From Rapana venosa (Eukaryota; Mollusca; Gastropoda; Neogastropoda; Muricidae), in contig CM054155.1 of the NCBI GenBank assembly GCA_028751875.1, positions 15,682,825 through 15,746,824 of the forward strand: DNA of 64,000 nt, given 5' to 3'. Of this stretch, positions 11,701-23,775 are shown in pieces. Both the position numbers and the translations under genes were made by a program. The notes below the pieces were generated by a model. The model saw nothing but the letters and a program-made list of their open reading frames with translations, ran no database searches and was not told where the DNA came from. Each line of letters begins with the position of its first letter. The stretch's first letter is position 1.

Positions 11701-14260
11701 GGATTTGTGGTTGAAACCAGGACAAACCTGGGTCAAGAGCGAGATTTTTCATAACTTATCTCCCATGGATGTGCAGACCTGTTTAGTGCCTTAATCTTCT
11801 CTGTGTATACGCACATGCAGGAAATAAACACAGGTTATCTTGAAGCAGAAATGTACACACTTAACAGCAGGCTTTTTTAAAGATTTGGAAACGATTGAAA
11901 TTGGGGCAGGGTGCATTTAATCGAATTTTAAAAAATAAAAAAACAAAAAAAAAATGGGACAGGGAATCTTTTTCTGTAAATGCTCATTCTCTCATTTGTG
12001 TATTTCGTGAAAAAAGAACTTAGTGAGGGAAGGTGATAGGAGGGTAAATGGGTACCCTCCACTTTTGTGCGATTGGTTTTTCTAAATATTGCTTGATGGC
12101 TTGTGTTTGCTGTCATCTCACCTTGGCATCTGTAAAGGTGGGCTGTCTGTTGAAATCATTTTTATTCTGTTCTCCCCACCGCAAATTGAAGAACGAAAAA
12201 TCTGTTGTGTTGACTGGAGAATGATCAAATAAACAAAACGGTTCACCAGTTATCTTCCAGTCTGGCTTTGGGGATGTCTGCACAAAGACGGGATCGTCAC
12301 ACAAAGATTGAAACGATATAAGTCGTGATGCAAAGTATAATAAATGATATAAAATTTAGATAACGAGATACGGTGTGATGTATAATACATGTTAAGATCT
12401 TATTGTGATTTTATTTTTTTTGGTTTTGTTTGTGCAGTAAACTGGACTTACTGGAATAAGATATAGAGCAGTATGGTAGATGGTCTATATTTTTAAAATG
12501 AGGTTTCTCAGGAACAAAGGATTTTTTTTTTAAATCAATAACAAGACTTGACAGTCTTGCTCCCTATAATCTTAAGACTGCATTAAGATATGGCACAAAC
12601 CTGGTGTTTTTTGTTTTTTTTCAACCCCCTTGATATGCCTCTTACAAAGTGTTGTAGAGATTTTACCCCCTTTATTTTCCATTATTAGTTATAAATATTC
12701 ATAAACAAGGGAATAGTAGTCATGAGATGGCAGATAGAGTGGATTAGTTTGTGGAAGTGTGCTGGAAAAAAGAAAACCAGCCTCAGCAGTGGATTTGTTG
12801 GTTGTGTGACAAGAATCAATCCAGCTTCCCCAATGTGACTATAAACAAGTTTGTTCCTCATAATCTTTTATTATTTCTTTTATTATTATTATCTTTTTTT
12901 TCCCGAAATGATCATAGGATGCTTTTATATGTCCCAAAGCTGTGGGGAAGGGCAATTTTTTTTTTTTTCCTGGGATGGTCAGCACATTGATTAAAGTCAG
13001 TTTTTTCTGGAAAAAAAATCGGTCATCTTTGTTTTGTGTTCTGCTATTCTTTGCTGTGTGTGTGTGTTTGCTAATCAAACATATAACTCATGTTGTGCAT
13101 GCAAGATTGACCATAGACACGAGGTTTGGAAAGTTCATGTAGTTTAAGACCAATACACCATATGCACAGATTGCAGTGAGAGAAGAAAGAAGCACACAAT
13201 ACCGCTAAATGCTTTTGTCACATACCATGAAGACATGATTTTGCCCCGACTCATCTGACCATTCACACACCTCTCAACCAGATGCTCTCCATCTATCTAT
13301 TCCACTCCTTGCATCCAACATTTGCACTCGTGTTCCTCACAGCACTACATGTTTGTGTTGCCCTGATGAGCTTACAAATGTAAGCACTTGTTGAGACTTT
13401 ACTCCAATATAAGTACTTACTGAAACTTCACTCCAACATACACTACACACAAAGTTTCTTGCCACTTCCCTACGACCACAACTTTCAAAAACTAAACAGG
13501 GGAGGGACTGATTAATTCATGAACTTGACCCTTATGCTAGCTTTCATTTAAGAAATTATCACTTTTTCAAATTCAACTGATCTTGACACCCTGAAAAATG
13601 TATTTCTGAAATTCAGGAATAAATTTTGGTCTAGTATTTTGAAGAAAAAAAAAGGCTGTCAATTCTTTGTGTGTAGCATAAAACAGACATACAAGTTTTC
13701 AGTGATTTATCAGTTTTATTTGGTACACAATCCTCAATATGTTTCAGGAATTAAAAACACCATGTTCTGATTATTTACCAAGTCATTTTTTACTTCATGA
13801 TCGGATCTCTCGACAATGTATTCTTTCCTTTTTCATAATAGTGGCACAGAAAGGTTGTTTTTTAACGCCATCCAAATCACAGCAATTAAAAATCCTCTCC
13901 CCATCATCAATCACCTTGTTTCAGATCTGAATCTCTGTAAGGGTCTTATTATGCCAACTGCAACTGATTTTGAAATGCTGCGTTATTGTGTCCATCAAGC
14001 TCCCAACCCCTAAACAGTTGAGAGTATTGCAAAGTTGACTAAAATATGTACAGCAAATGGCTGGCACACCCAACTGCCAACAGGTACAGTACAGAGCGAG
14101 CTAGCCAACTCCACTGTGGAATCTTTGAAACACAATTCATCAAAATAAATTCACAGCCCATCAATAATCATGGCAATCATCATGAAATGTCTGAAACTGA
14201 GAATAATGGCAGTCATTTCCTTAACACTTTCCACATCTTCAATAACTCGTACAGTTGTGA
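8760..14260. other. Intergenic stretch without recognisable genes
   Basis: No exon with both splice sites and recognisable protein similarity was found on either strand. A tRNA-like segment lies at about 8985-9065 (gtttgaatccc B-box-like). The rest is AT-rich unique-looking sequence with poly-T runs and few SINEs. It separates the presumed DDX3 end from the repeat block before RB1. Confidence 0.5.
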
Positions 14261-14567
14261 CACCTAGTGATGCAGTCTCCAGATAGCATACATAAATCTT
14301 TCTTCATAGGTTACACTCTCATGGTGAAAGCCTAAATGAAAGATCAACAGCCTGGAGTAAAGATTTTTCATGCTGAATGTGACTTTAGTCTGTGATCCTT
14401 AGTGGAGTATGCACCAACTTGCCACAGGCAGGTTTTCATTTCTGGCTGTGTTGAACAGGCACTCAACCATTATGCACAGCACACAAATCCAGCATAATTC
14501 AGTCAAGGGTCCAGTGCTAAAATCAGCCCCTTCCCTTTACCATGTCCAAGTGCAGTCAGTTTCCACT

Positions 14568-16059
14568 TTAACCCTTTCCCATTTTTACCCGCCGTAGCCC
14601 GCCGCTGCCCGCTTGCCCGCATCTATTTATACCCGCCGCAGCCCGCCGGACGTAATTTCAGCCTAGTGGGGATTTTCCATCACGCACTAAGCTCTACCTA
14701 GTACACGCACACCATGAATGAACATTCCACTGAGGTCAGCATAAACTAAGGAAGGAATGGACACCAAATTCAGTGCTACACAGCCTCCCTTTCACAAGAA
14801 ATTGGCCAGTGACTGGCTTTGTCTTTCCCACGCTATCTTGTAGCTAAAGATGGCAGCAAAGATTGAGCATACAATTTGGGAGGAATATACTGATGTGGAA
14901 ATTGAAGCTATTTTGGCTCATGTGGAACAGTTCGAAAGAGAATAAAATATTGAATCCGATGTTGAAGTAGATGTAGAAGAAGGAGATGAAATAGGAGAAG
15001 GTAGTGAGTCGGAAAGTGATGCTGAGGATAACATTCCGTTGGCTTCATAGCAGACGACATGGGGCGGCGCACAAGTGCCTTGCTCAGTGCAAGACTTCAC
15101 GCTGCCGACTGGGCCGGCACAAACTCTCCCACTGAATGCCAAGCTCTTTGATTACTTTGTTTTGTTTGTGCCCCAACATTTTTTTCAAATTGTAGCAGAT
15201 GAAACTAACAATTATGCCAGGCAAAAGATCGCTGTGAAAGGCTTAGTCATAGATCCATTACGGACAGAAACAACACCTGATGAATTTGGGCTTACCTGTC
15301 AGTTTTGATCATGATAGGGATCGATCAAGCGTTTTGCCGAGGCTTCATCTCTACTGGTCTACTGATTTGACATTTTCTGAGTCACAGATCATTAATATTA
15401 TGACGAAAACCAGATTTCTCAAAACTAATCAGTATTTTCACCTGAGAAACATGCCAACACACCTGGACGCGACACTGGCTGTGAACCTGCATTGTGACAG
15501 CCATGTAGCTAGCTATTGGTGAAGGACACACTAGTGTCTGTAAATAGTAGGCATCAGCATATATTTGTAAATAATGTATATACGCGCATTAGTCAACGCC
15601 GTTTTCAATATGTTTGAATACTTTCCACTGAGGAAGTGTAGACTTGGTGACAGTAATTTTGTGACGTGTGAATGTTCGATTGGATTACCATGACGGTGGA
15701 TGCGATGGAGGACACATTCAGGCAGGACCACACATATTATTTTTTTTAATCACATACCTATATTGCGCATGTTAGAGGGTAGTTGTAGACTAACAGCATG
15801 ATGTCACTGCAATGTTACCTGTATTTGGTGACAAAGAGGGGACAGCAGCACGACACATGTAGGTAGGACACACATCTTGGGGTGCAGAACAAAGTATGAC
15901 ATCATATGAATACTTTGGCCAAATATAACTGCTCTGCGAACAATAGTAACTGTACAGGACTATGTGTACTTGAGGTACCTTATTCTCTGAAAAAACAGTG
16001 TAAATTTCCGAATACTACAGAGAGTTTCTCTGTAAGAAATGCGAATGGTAAAGGGTTAA
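14568..16059 (+). mobile_element. Decayed piggyBac element (family 1), TTAA-flanked
   Basis: TTAA at 14568-14571 and 16056-16059 bounds the element. The ends are inverted repeats: CCCTTTCCCATTT on the left and CCCTTTACCATTC read inward from the right. Left subterminal sequence has repeated CCCGCCG(T/C)AG motifs. Inside is a broken transposase frame (14850-15522). The element is about 1.5 kb and lacks the catalytic core, so it cannot be autonomous. It is inserted in another repeat for which empty copies exist in the same window. Confidence 0.88.
14850..15522 (+). pseudogene. piggyBac (PGBD4-like) transposase remnant
   Basis: One frame starts at ATG 14850, has stops at 14943 (TAA) and about 15048 (TAG), then continues to 15308. 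An acidic stretch (EGSESESDAED) precedes the domain, as in many piggyBac transposases. The conserved part reads LPTGPAQTLPLN, then LFDYFVLFVPQHF and VADETNNYARQK, typical of the N-terminal side of the DDE_Tnp_1_7 domain. Near 15300 a +1 frameshift moves the homology to another frame, which contains STDLTFSESQIINIMTKTRF, matching the next conserved block. The D-D-D catalytic region is missing. Two nonsense codons, a frameshift and the deletion show it is dead. Confidence 0.85.
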
Positions 16060-16254
16060 TTAGCGCCAACTGGGATGGAATGGATAGCAGCTGAAAGTAG
16101 AGGAAACCAACAGCTGTGTATGGCCACAGAACTGAAATGATTTTTTTCCACTGCTGTAGAGAAAAGGACACCACGTTTGGACGAGCCTATATATAAACAG
16201 AGGTCCTGTATGTGAATGCATGCATAACCTCCTGCATACACATTAAAAACATCT

Positions 16255-16550
16255 ATGCTTCTGACAGCAATGACCAACAAAATACAACATCACAGATTCC
16301 TAAGTGACTGTTTCGTTCTCTCACAAACCACAGAAAAATATAACAGCAATAAAACTAACCCACCCCCCTTACACAAAACTCATGACAAAAGGAGAGACAC
16401 TGGCTCTCTCGCTGCATACCACTTGCCTATCTGTAGCAATATCATCATGTACCAGTAACATAAATGGTAATGTTTTCCGTGGTATGGTCATCATTTCTAA
16501 GTATCAATCAACAGAAAGAACTCATGACATGCTATGCTTCTTTGTCGTGG
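16255..16550. other. Gap with no recognised feature
   Basis: Between repeat family G and a family B repeat, no exon, RNA gene or known repeat was recognised. Confidence 0.4.
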
Positions 16551-16554
16551 TCAC

Positions 16555-16865
16555 TGGACACTCGGACAGCAACTTTTGTTGTCTGTCATATGAGCAAAAA
16601 TGTGTTGCATTGCACTTGACTAAGTCAGGCCCAGCGCATCTGACTTCGGCATGAGAGAGAATGGTTACATTTGAAGTCTTTTTGGGGAAAAAGGCAGGAG
16701 AATGGACCAACAAGACAGAAAAATAGACAAAAAGATGACTGGAAGAAAAGGAACAAGGCAGAAACAAAGGGGATAGAAAAGAGGAAATTCCTAGCACAGA
16801 ATTTCCAGAAGATGGGTGCTGTTTATACTGACAGGCTCCCGGCATCCCCATGGGGGAGGGAGGGG
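16555..16865 (+). repeat. Dispersed repeat family B, copy 1
   Basis: A ~310-bp repeat running from 'actcggacagcaacttttgt' through 'ggcaggagaatggaccaa' to 'aggctcccggcatccccatg'. It recurs at six other places in the window, all in the same orientation. Each copy carries a similar short open frame (KRQENGP...EFLAQNFQ), which is a by-product of the repeat. Its class is not recognised; no tRNA-like box was evident. Confidence 0.8.
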
Positions 16866-16924
16866 GGAAAAAGCGCTAGGTTGAGGAAGTAAAAGCTCTT
16901 CATAAATGTCTGTTATAGTAAATA

Positions 16925-17626
16925 ATACCAGGCAACATGAACTTTATTTATTGACAGAGCAGTTAAAAGACCAGAAAGTATGTAATTCAGACAGAAGCTA
17001 AGAGACAAGTCTCCACAAGATGAGTTTTTTCTGACAAGTTTGCTCTTTGATAAAACACAAATCATGACTTTTGTTCAGTACATGAACATTTGGATTACAC
17101 AATCCATGACCGTGTCACAGTCTGCCTTGATTAGGCTGTATGTACCCTGAGGCGTGTTTTGTTAAAAGCAATGAGTAAATTCCACGAATTAGGAGTTTGT
17201 CTGGATTTTTAAAAAAAAGAAAGAAAAAAAAGTAAGTAAACCTTCACGAAGATGCGTAGAACATTTCACCTGCACAATGCATTCTTCCCACATGAAGGCT
17301 CAAACTATCACACAGTAACGCAGCAGGCACTGGACACAGATATCTGGAATACACTTGGATCTCAATGCGTCTCCAGAAGCGAAAGCCATATATTGACAAC
17401 ACAGAATAACTGATGCACGGCGTAAACTTGCACACCTCGTGCCAGCTGCAGTCAATTTGTTTTGTATGATTCTCAGCCCTTCACAGAGGGGGAGGAGGGA
17501 GAACCAGGCATTGAAGCATGCACAGAGCTTGGCCACAGTCACTACTCTGTGGCGACAGTTTTTCATCCGTAGATCGTCACAGTGAGGCAACCTCATGCAG
17601 CAGACGAGAGTAGCTTCAAGCTCGAT
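16925..17626 (-). other. RB1 3' UTR
   Basis: Sequence between the TAA stop and the AATAAATAAA signal. It contains no SINE and a few short open frames without recognisable similarity. A poly-A/poly-T tract lies at about 17211-17231. Confidence 0.55.
16943..16952 (-). terminator. RB1 polyadenylation signal
   Basis: On the minus strand AATAAATAAA gives two overlapping AATAAA hexamers about 680 bases after the RB1 stop codon. No better signal lies between, so the 3' UTR probably ends near 16925. Confidence 0.6.
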
Positions 17627-17648
17627 TTACTGGGAGGAGCCTGATATC
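17627..17648 (-). CDS. RB1: RB1 exon 27, C-terminal residues and stop
   Basis: After tttcctttgcag the exon completes a Gln codon and reads ISGSSQ then TAA (17629-17627). If intron 26 were retained, the donor of exon 26 would give CAG TAA at once, removing only six residues. Confidence 0.75.
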
Positions 17649-20600
17649 CTGCAAAGGAAAAACACAGAGCATATACCATTATTTCCTTCTTTTTTTTAAA
17701 CACTATTTCCATTTTATACACACAAGATCATGTACTGCACATTTTTAGTCTTAAAATCTACAATGCATTTGTGGGATGTTACTGTAGTGGTAGAGTCCAG
17801 ATGGAGATACACACACACATGTTAACAAGGCAAAAAGTGCATAGGATGACAAGTCCTTCAGATGAGACTATAAACCCAGGCCCCGTGTTCGAAGGCATGC
17901 AGACCATCTTGCGCACATGTTAAATCCTGTTCCGCTTTTCTGAAGAGTAGGCCATTGTGTGCCGGTGGAAACAGATGACAAAATTTACAAAACCGCATAC
18001 ACATGGGGACTGGATGTAAAAAAGCACTTGAGTGCTTATTCCATTATCCTCGATATAAAAGAATAAATAAAAAAGGGTCTGCCTGAAACCAATTCATCAA
18101 TCGAATAGTTGAGTTTCTCTGTTTAGCAGCACTTTACAAATAATAAGTCCTCAGATAGTTACATGGCATTAATTAAATAATGTTATGCACGTATGTTCTT
18201 ATCATTAAAGAGCCCACCTGACCCACAGGGCAACGAACAGTAAGGCAAAGGGGAATGAATGAGAGGTGTTATTTTCCTCATGTACACCGTCACATTTTAA
18301 AATAATTTCTGTCATCGTTCATCCACCCTTCTCACTTTTTATCCACTGAAAATATGAACACTGGTGGGGTTTTTTTGATTCACTTAAAAACGCACTTTTT
18401 CTAAAAAGAAAATTTCAAAAATTGGAATGCGGTCTCCATCACAGACACCAAAATGAAAACGAGCATACATCTTCCTTTCCACAAGCATAACTATGGAGGA
18501 CAAAAAGGGTGTTTGTATATTTACTTATGCCCGGTGTGTGAGAGAGCAAAAGTGACGGCAAGAGCACACACATACAAGAACACTTATGTGTGTACCAAAA
18601 GAAGATAAACTGACTGATCACATTCAATTTATAAAAGTCAACCCTAACCATACAACAAACGCCATTCTGTCAACACACCGACAACATAAACCCTAACCAT
18701 ACAACAAACGCCATTCTGTCAACACATTGACAACATAAACCCTAACCATACAACAAACGCCATTCTGTCAACACACCGACAACATAAACCCTAACCATAC
18801 AACAAACGCCATTCTGTCAACACACCGACAACATAAACCCTAACCATACAACAAACACCATTCTGTCAACACACCGACAACATAAACCCTAACCATACAC
18901 CATTCTGTCAACACACCGACAATTTGAAGCCCAACCATACAACAAATACCATTCTGTCAACACACCGACAACATGAAGCCTAACCATACAACAAACACCA
19001 TTCTGTCAACACACCAACAACATACACCCTAACCATACAACAAACACCATTCTGTCAACACACCGACAACATACAACAGGGATCTGTCAACTGAGCGAAG
19101 ATCGTGTTGCTCACCTTTGCCCTCTCTGTGGATTTCAGCGTGCTGATCGTTTCTTAACATTTAACATTTTCAGGATTTACTCAGAGGTAGGTATTGCTGC
19201 TGTTCTTTTAAATGGGACAGGAATGTGTCAGTTGTGTCCATACATGCTACACCCCATCAAACGCTAAGCAAAGAATGAATGCAATGGAAGTATAACGAAA
19301 TGCAACACAAGGTGTTTGGGGTTAGACTGGAGATGTACGTAAAGTCAAAAATGCTTGAACCATCCAAAGAAGATTGGTTACAAACTATGATTTTACAGAC
19401 GGGCACACAAAATGGCAGAAATCACACAGTAGAGAGAACCTACCACTCGCTTCGTGCTTTACCACAGTGGCATCCACGCAACACAACCTTCGCCTAAATG
19501 ATGCATCATCACATACAACACACTATCACATACAACACATATCACATACAACACACTATCACATACAACACACTATCACATACCACACACTATCACATAC
19601 AACACACTATCACATACAACACACTATCACATACCACACACTATCACATACAACACACTATCACATACAACACACTATCACATACCACATGCTCTCTGAC
19701 TGCCCAGGCCACACTCCACACTTACTGATCTTCCGGAGCCTGGTCGAACTGGATGAGACGTCGCACTTTCTCTTTGGGAGGACCCTGGCGAGTCATCTCA
19801 ATCTGTCGCTTGCAGGCTGCCGACACTGTGGCGTTGATATTGCGCAGCTTGTCTGATGACTGTGGAAAAGCAAACCATCTGTTATGCATCGATCGATTGT
19901 ATGATCACAAGCTATCTAAAACAACAACAAAATGCGTGTTCACTGAAATCCTGAACGAAGCAACTGTTTTAATGCATCAGTTGATGCTATTTCATATGTA
20001 AGCGCTGCTGATGGGAGATAAAAGTCATTGATATGTCAGTTAAGTTTGTTATCTTAAGGTGGGGCATGAGGGTCAAAACTGAGAAATTTTGTTTACAAGC
20101 TCAAGTTTGAAGTTGTACCATACATTGAAAGGGCATCACTTGTAAATGCTAAAAATCTATAAATTACTCATTTTTATGCACTGTTGCCATGGAAACAATC
20201 CAAAATGGCTGCCAAAACCAAATTTTTCAAACTCCTAAGCCTTTTTATCTATAAGAGGTACAAGAAACCCGTTTCTTCAGACATGTTTTACAACCTAAAT
20301 TCTTTAAATTCACGCAGGGAAATCTCCATACTTGCATCTAGCAATTGTTTTATTCTTTAAAAAAACAACAACACGATCTTGGCCCCTTTTAGACCCATGT
20401 CTAGCCTTAAAATAAACAAACAAAAAACAAGCGTATTACTTTACACAGACTAAAAAAATACAAATTCAACAGATGAGCAATGTTCCTAAAAAGTTACGTG
20501 TATAAGATGTCGTCGTTATCAAAAGTGACATGCACTTTCAAAGCGTTAAAAGTGGCACAAGACTGGAATCACCTTTTCCCTACAGGTGACCCGCTATCGG

Positions 20601-23600
20601 TGGCAGGATGGTTAAGACGTTTGCCTGCCAACAAGTAAACCGTGAGGTTCTGGGTTCGATTCCCAGCCTCCTCGCCCTTTCTTCCCAGTTTGACAAAAAA
20701 ATCCCCAGACAACGCCGTAATATTACGTTAGAGTACGGCTATGCAAACACACACACACACACATCCTTCGGATGAGACTATAAAACCAGGCCCCGTGTGC
20801 GAACGCATGCAGAACATCTTGCACACACGGTAATCCTGTTCCGCTGTTCGAAAGAGTAGGCGATTGTGTGCCGGTGGGAACAGATGCCAAAATTTTAAAA
20901 AACGCATACACACGCATAAATTAAAAAACCACAAAAAACCACAAATGCGCTTTGATTTGTTGCTTTACAAGATTCAGCGCTCCATAAATTCCATACATTA
21001 TTATTATTAACCAGCCATCTACTGTACAGGGAAAGAGGGGTTGTCTCCTTTAACGTAGGGATCGTGTTGACCTACCCCTGGACGATCCCCGAAGCAGTAG
21101 AGTTGGCGGGACTTGGGCGTGAGCTGACTGGGAGAGCGAGGGGCCTTGAAAGGGGACTCCTTGAGAGGGGAGATCAGAAAGTTCTTTCTGCCTATCATGC
21201 TGCAACACAAACGTTGACACACCGATTCACTGCCAGTAGTTAGAAAGGAAACCAAAAAAAGTCATTACTGAAAAGAAGATATGTTTTTATCACAGCTATC
21301 TTACGTTTAAATTGTAAAGACAAACTGCACAAATAGAATAAAGTAAAACATATTTCATATATCTATCTATCTATATGTTTTGTTTGCGTTCATCTGTTAG
21401 AGCTCTGAGGTTAAGCAATCGTAAGATGTTTGCGACAGCAACCATTTTTGCCCATCATCATGTTAGCCGCATTAAGACAGGGAATGTATTTTATATGCAT
21501 ACAAGTACTAAAGCATTAGGGGGTAGGATACGAGCTCCTGTAATATAAAATGAAATTTACACATGCTTGCTTAAAAATATAATTTTATTTCAATAAATAT
21601 ATATAGTATTGAATTTCATCAAAACAAGAGATAACATCTTAAATAGTTAAATCATCAAACAAAACAAGATTTTTTTTTAATTACCAAGTATCTTAAGACA
21701 AAATTACATCTCAACTGACATTTGGTGTTGGCAATGTAGACTGCGTGAAATATTAAAATAAAACCTCCATCACGAACCATAATTTTTGCCTTGCCAAGAC
21801 TGATCCATGTATTTTGCCTTGTCAAGACTGATCCATGTATTTTGCCTTGTCAAGACTGATCCATGTATTTTGCCTCGTCAAGAGGATCAATGTATTGCCT
21901 CGTCAAGACGGATCCATGTATTTTGCCTCGTCAAGACGGATCCATGTATTTTGCCTCGTCAAGACTGATCCATGTATTTTGCCTCGTCAAGACGGATCCA
22001 TGTATTTTGCCTCGTCAAGACTGATCCATGTATTTTGCCTCGTCAAGACGGATCCATGTATTTTGCCTCATCAAGACGGATCCATGTATGATAAATCCTC
22101 CTTGTATTCGAGGAAAAACTTATGATAAGCACAACGATCACATTTGGCACTTGTCTTTGACATCTTCCCGTAACAATTAAAATGCAAGAGTGATAATAAT
22201 CAAATCAGTTGCAATGGTGATTTCAGAGTGTTCTTACTTGAAGGCAGGTGATGAGGGTTGTGGAGACACTGGCTGGGGTACAGGTGACAAAGTCGGTGCC
22301 TGCAAAAAGAACACAAAACAATTATTCATCATTTTTTTCCTTTCCAAAACAACAGCCGGTGCACTGCTTCTCATTGCCTCCGTTAAGTTCCCCAGTCGGG
22401 TTTTCCCTGTTTTGAGCAGCCGTGGGTGGGGAAGACCAAGTTCTACAGATAATCACTTTCTTTTCTTTTTTCTTTGCTGCCTCATCTTCTGTGACGTCCC
22501 CCGTCCTTCTGTTCCCACACCGCTCATTTCAATCTCTCTCCACCACAACCATACCCAGATTCGTTATGTCACATCCTCAGGGTCAAAAGTCCACAGGGAG
22601 CCCGTCACTATCAGGCCGCTGTGGGGCCACCAGCCAGAGGGGTCCTGTACTGCTGCTGGGTCACTTTGGCGGTGTTCAGTGGTGCCTGTTCTGAGCTAAC
22701 ATAGGCAGGACACCACCTACTCAGCCCCCTACTAATGACAGTATCAGCTCAGTCGCGGAGCCAGATTGAGTGAGTCACCCACCCGAGGTGGTGGATAATT
22801 GTCTTTCTGTAACCCAGCAACTAGTCACAGTCAGAAGAAAAGAAAACACCATCAATCCCCCCACTCCCAAACACCAGTACATCAGACTGAGCTTCCTTCT
22901 AGGCACTCCTGGTGATTTGCAGATGACAGTCTCAACAAGATTCCAGCATCCTGGCAATTTTTTTTTTTAAACCTTAAGTAAAACCCATTTAACACTAGAC
23001 CGTGAAAAACTTATGTCCCTATAATAATATTTGGGTGAGAATCTTAACATTAAACAGATCACTTTCACTTGTTAAAAATGCTACTTCTTTATTCTTCTTT
23101 GTTGAACGCTCAGACATCAACTACTGTTCTTTGTTATATGAGCGAAAATGCAAGTCAGGCTGCCGTTAAGCGCCTGCCAAGTCAGGCCCAGCGCATCCGA
23201 CTTCAGCGAAAGAGAGAATTGTTCTTTCTGGGAAAAAAGCAGGAGAGTGGACCAAGGCAGAAAAAGATTTGATTTGATTTATTTATTCTATTTATTCTTT
23301 TATATCGAGGATAATGGAATAAGCACTCATCTGCTTTTTTACATCTAGTCCCCGTGTGTATGCGGTTTTGTAAATTTTGTCATCTGTTTCCACCGGCACA
23401 CAATGGCCTACTCTTCCGAAAAGCGGAACAGGATTTAAATTGTGCGCAAGATGTTCTGCATGCGTTCGAACACGGGGCCTAGGAAATAGACAAGAAGGAA
23501 GTGACAGGAAGGAAAAACACCAAGGCAGAAACAAAGGGAGTGATAGAAAAGAGGAAATTTCTAGCACAGATTTTCCAGAATGTGGGGAAGCTATTTATAC

Positions 23601-23730
23601 TGGTAGGCCCCCAGCACCCCATTGGGCGGGGTGATTCTTTAGAAAATTTAACAACAGTCTCTGTTCAGGTGAGAGTGTACAAGACGCACACAGAGAAAGA
23701 GCAATAGTGGGTGGGTGGGTGGGTGGGTGA

Positions 23731-23775
<45 letters not shown>

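Larger units (their letters stand above)
14485..16130. repeat. Dispersed repeat family G, split by a piggyBac insertion
   Basis: The left part (about 14485-14567, acacaaatccag to tcagtttccact) and right part (about 16060-16115, ttagcgccaactggg onward) form one repeat when the piggyBac element between them is removed. Uninterrupted relatives occur at about 49795-49975 and, inverted, at about 34742-34865. Confidence 0.75.

Noticed and set aside
12113..12304. Minus-strand coding exon with donor GCCAAG|gtgaga
   Set aside because: The only nearby acceptor would leave a ~28-base exon and the peptide is not recognised.
16671..16892. Lys/Arg-rich open frame (GKRQENGPTRQKNRQK) as a small gene
   Set aside because: The same frame recurs in all seven family B repeats, so it is repeat-derived.
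18641..19078. CCCTAACC strings as interstitial telomere repeat
   Set aside because: The motif occurs once per 49-bp unit and is not itself tandem.
20595..20680. Genuine tRNA gene suggested by GGTTCGATTCC
   Set aside because: It is the head of a dispersed SINE with several diverged copies; no clean cloverleaf or discriminator end was found.
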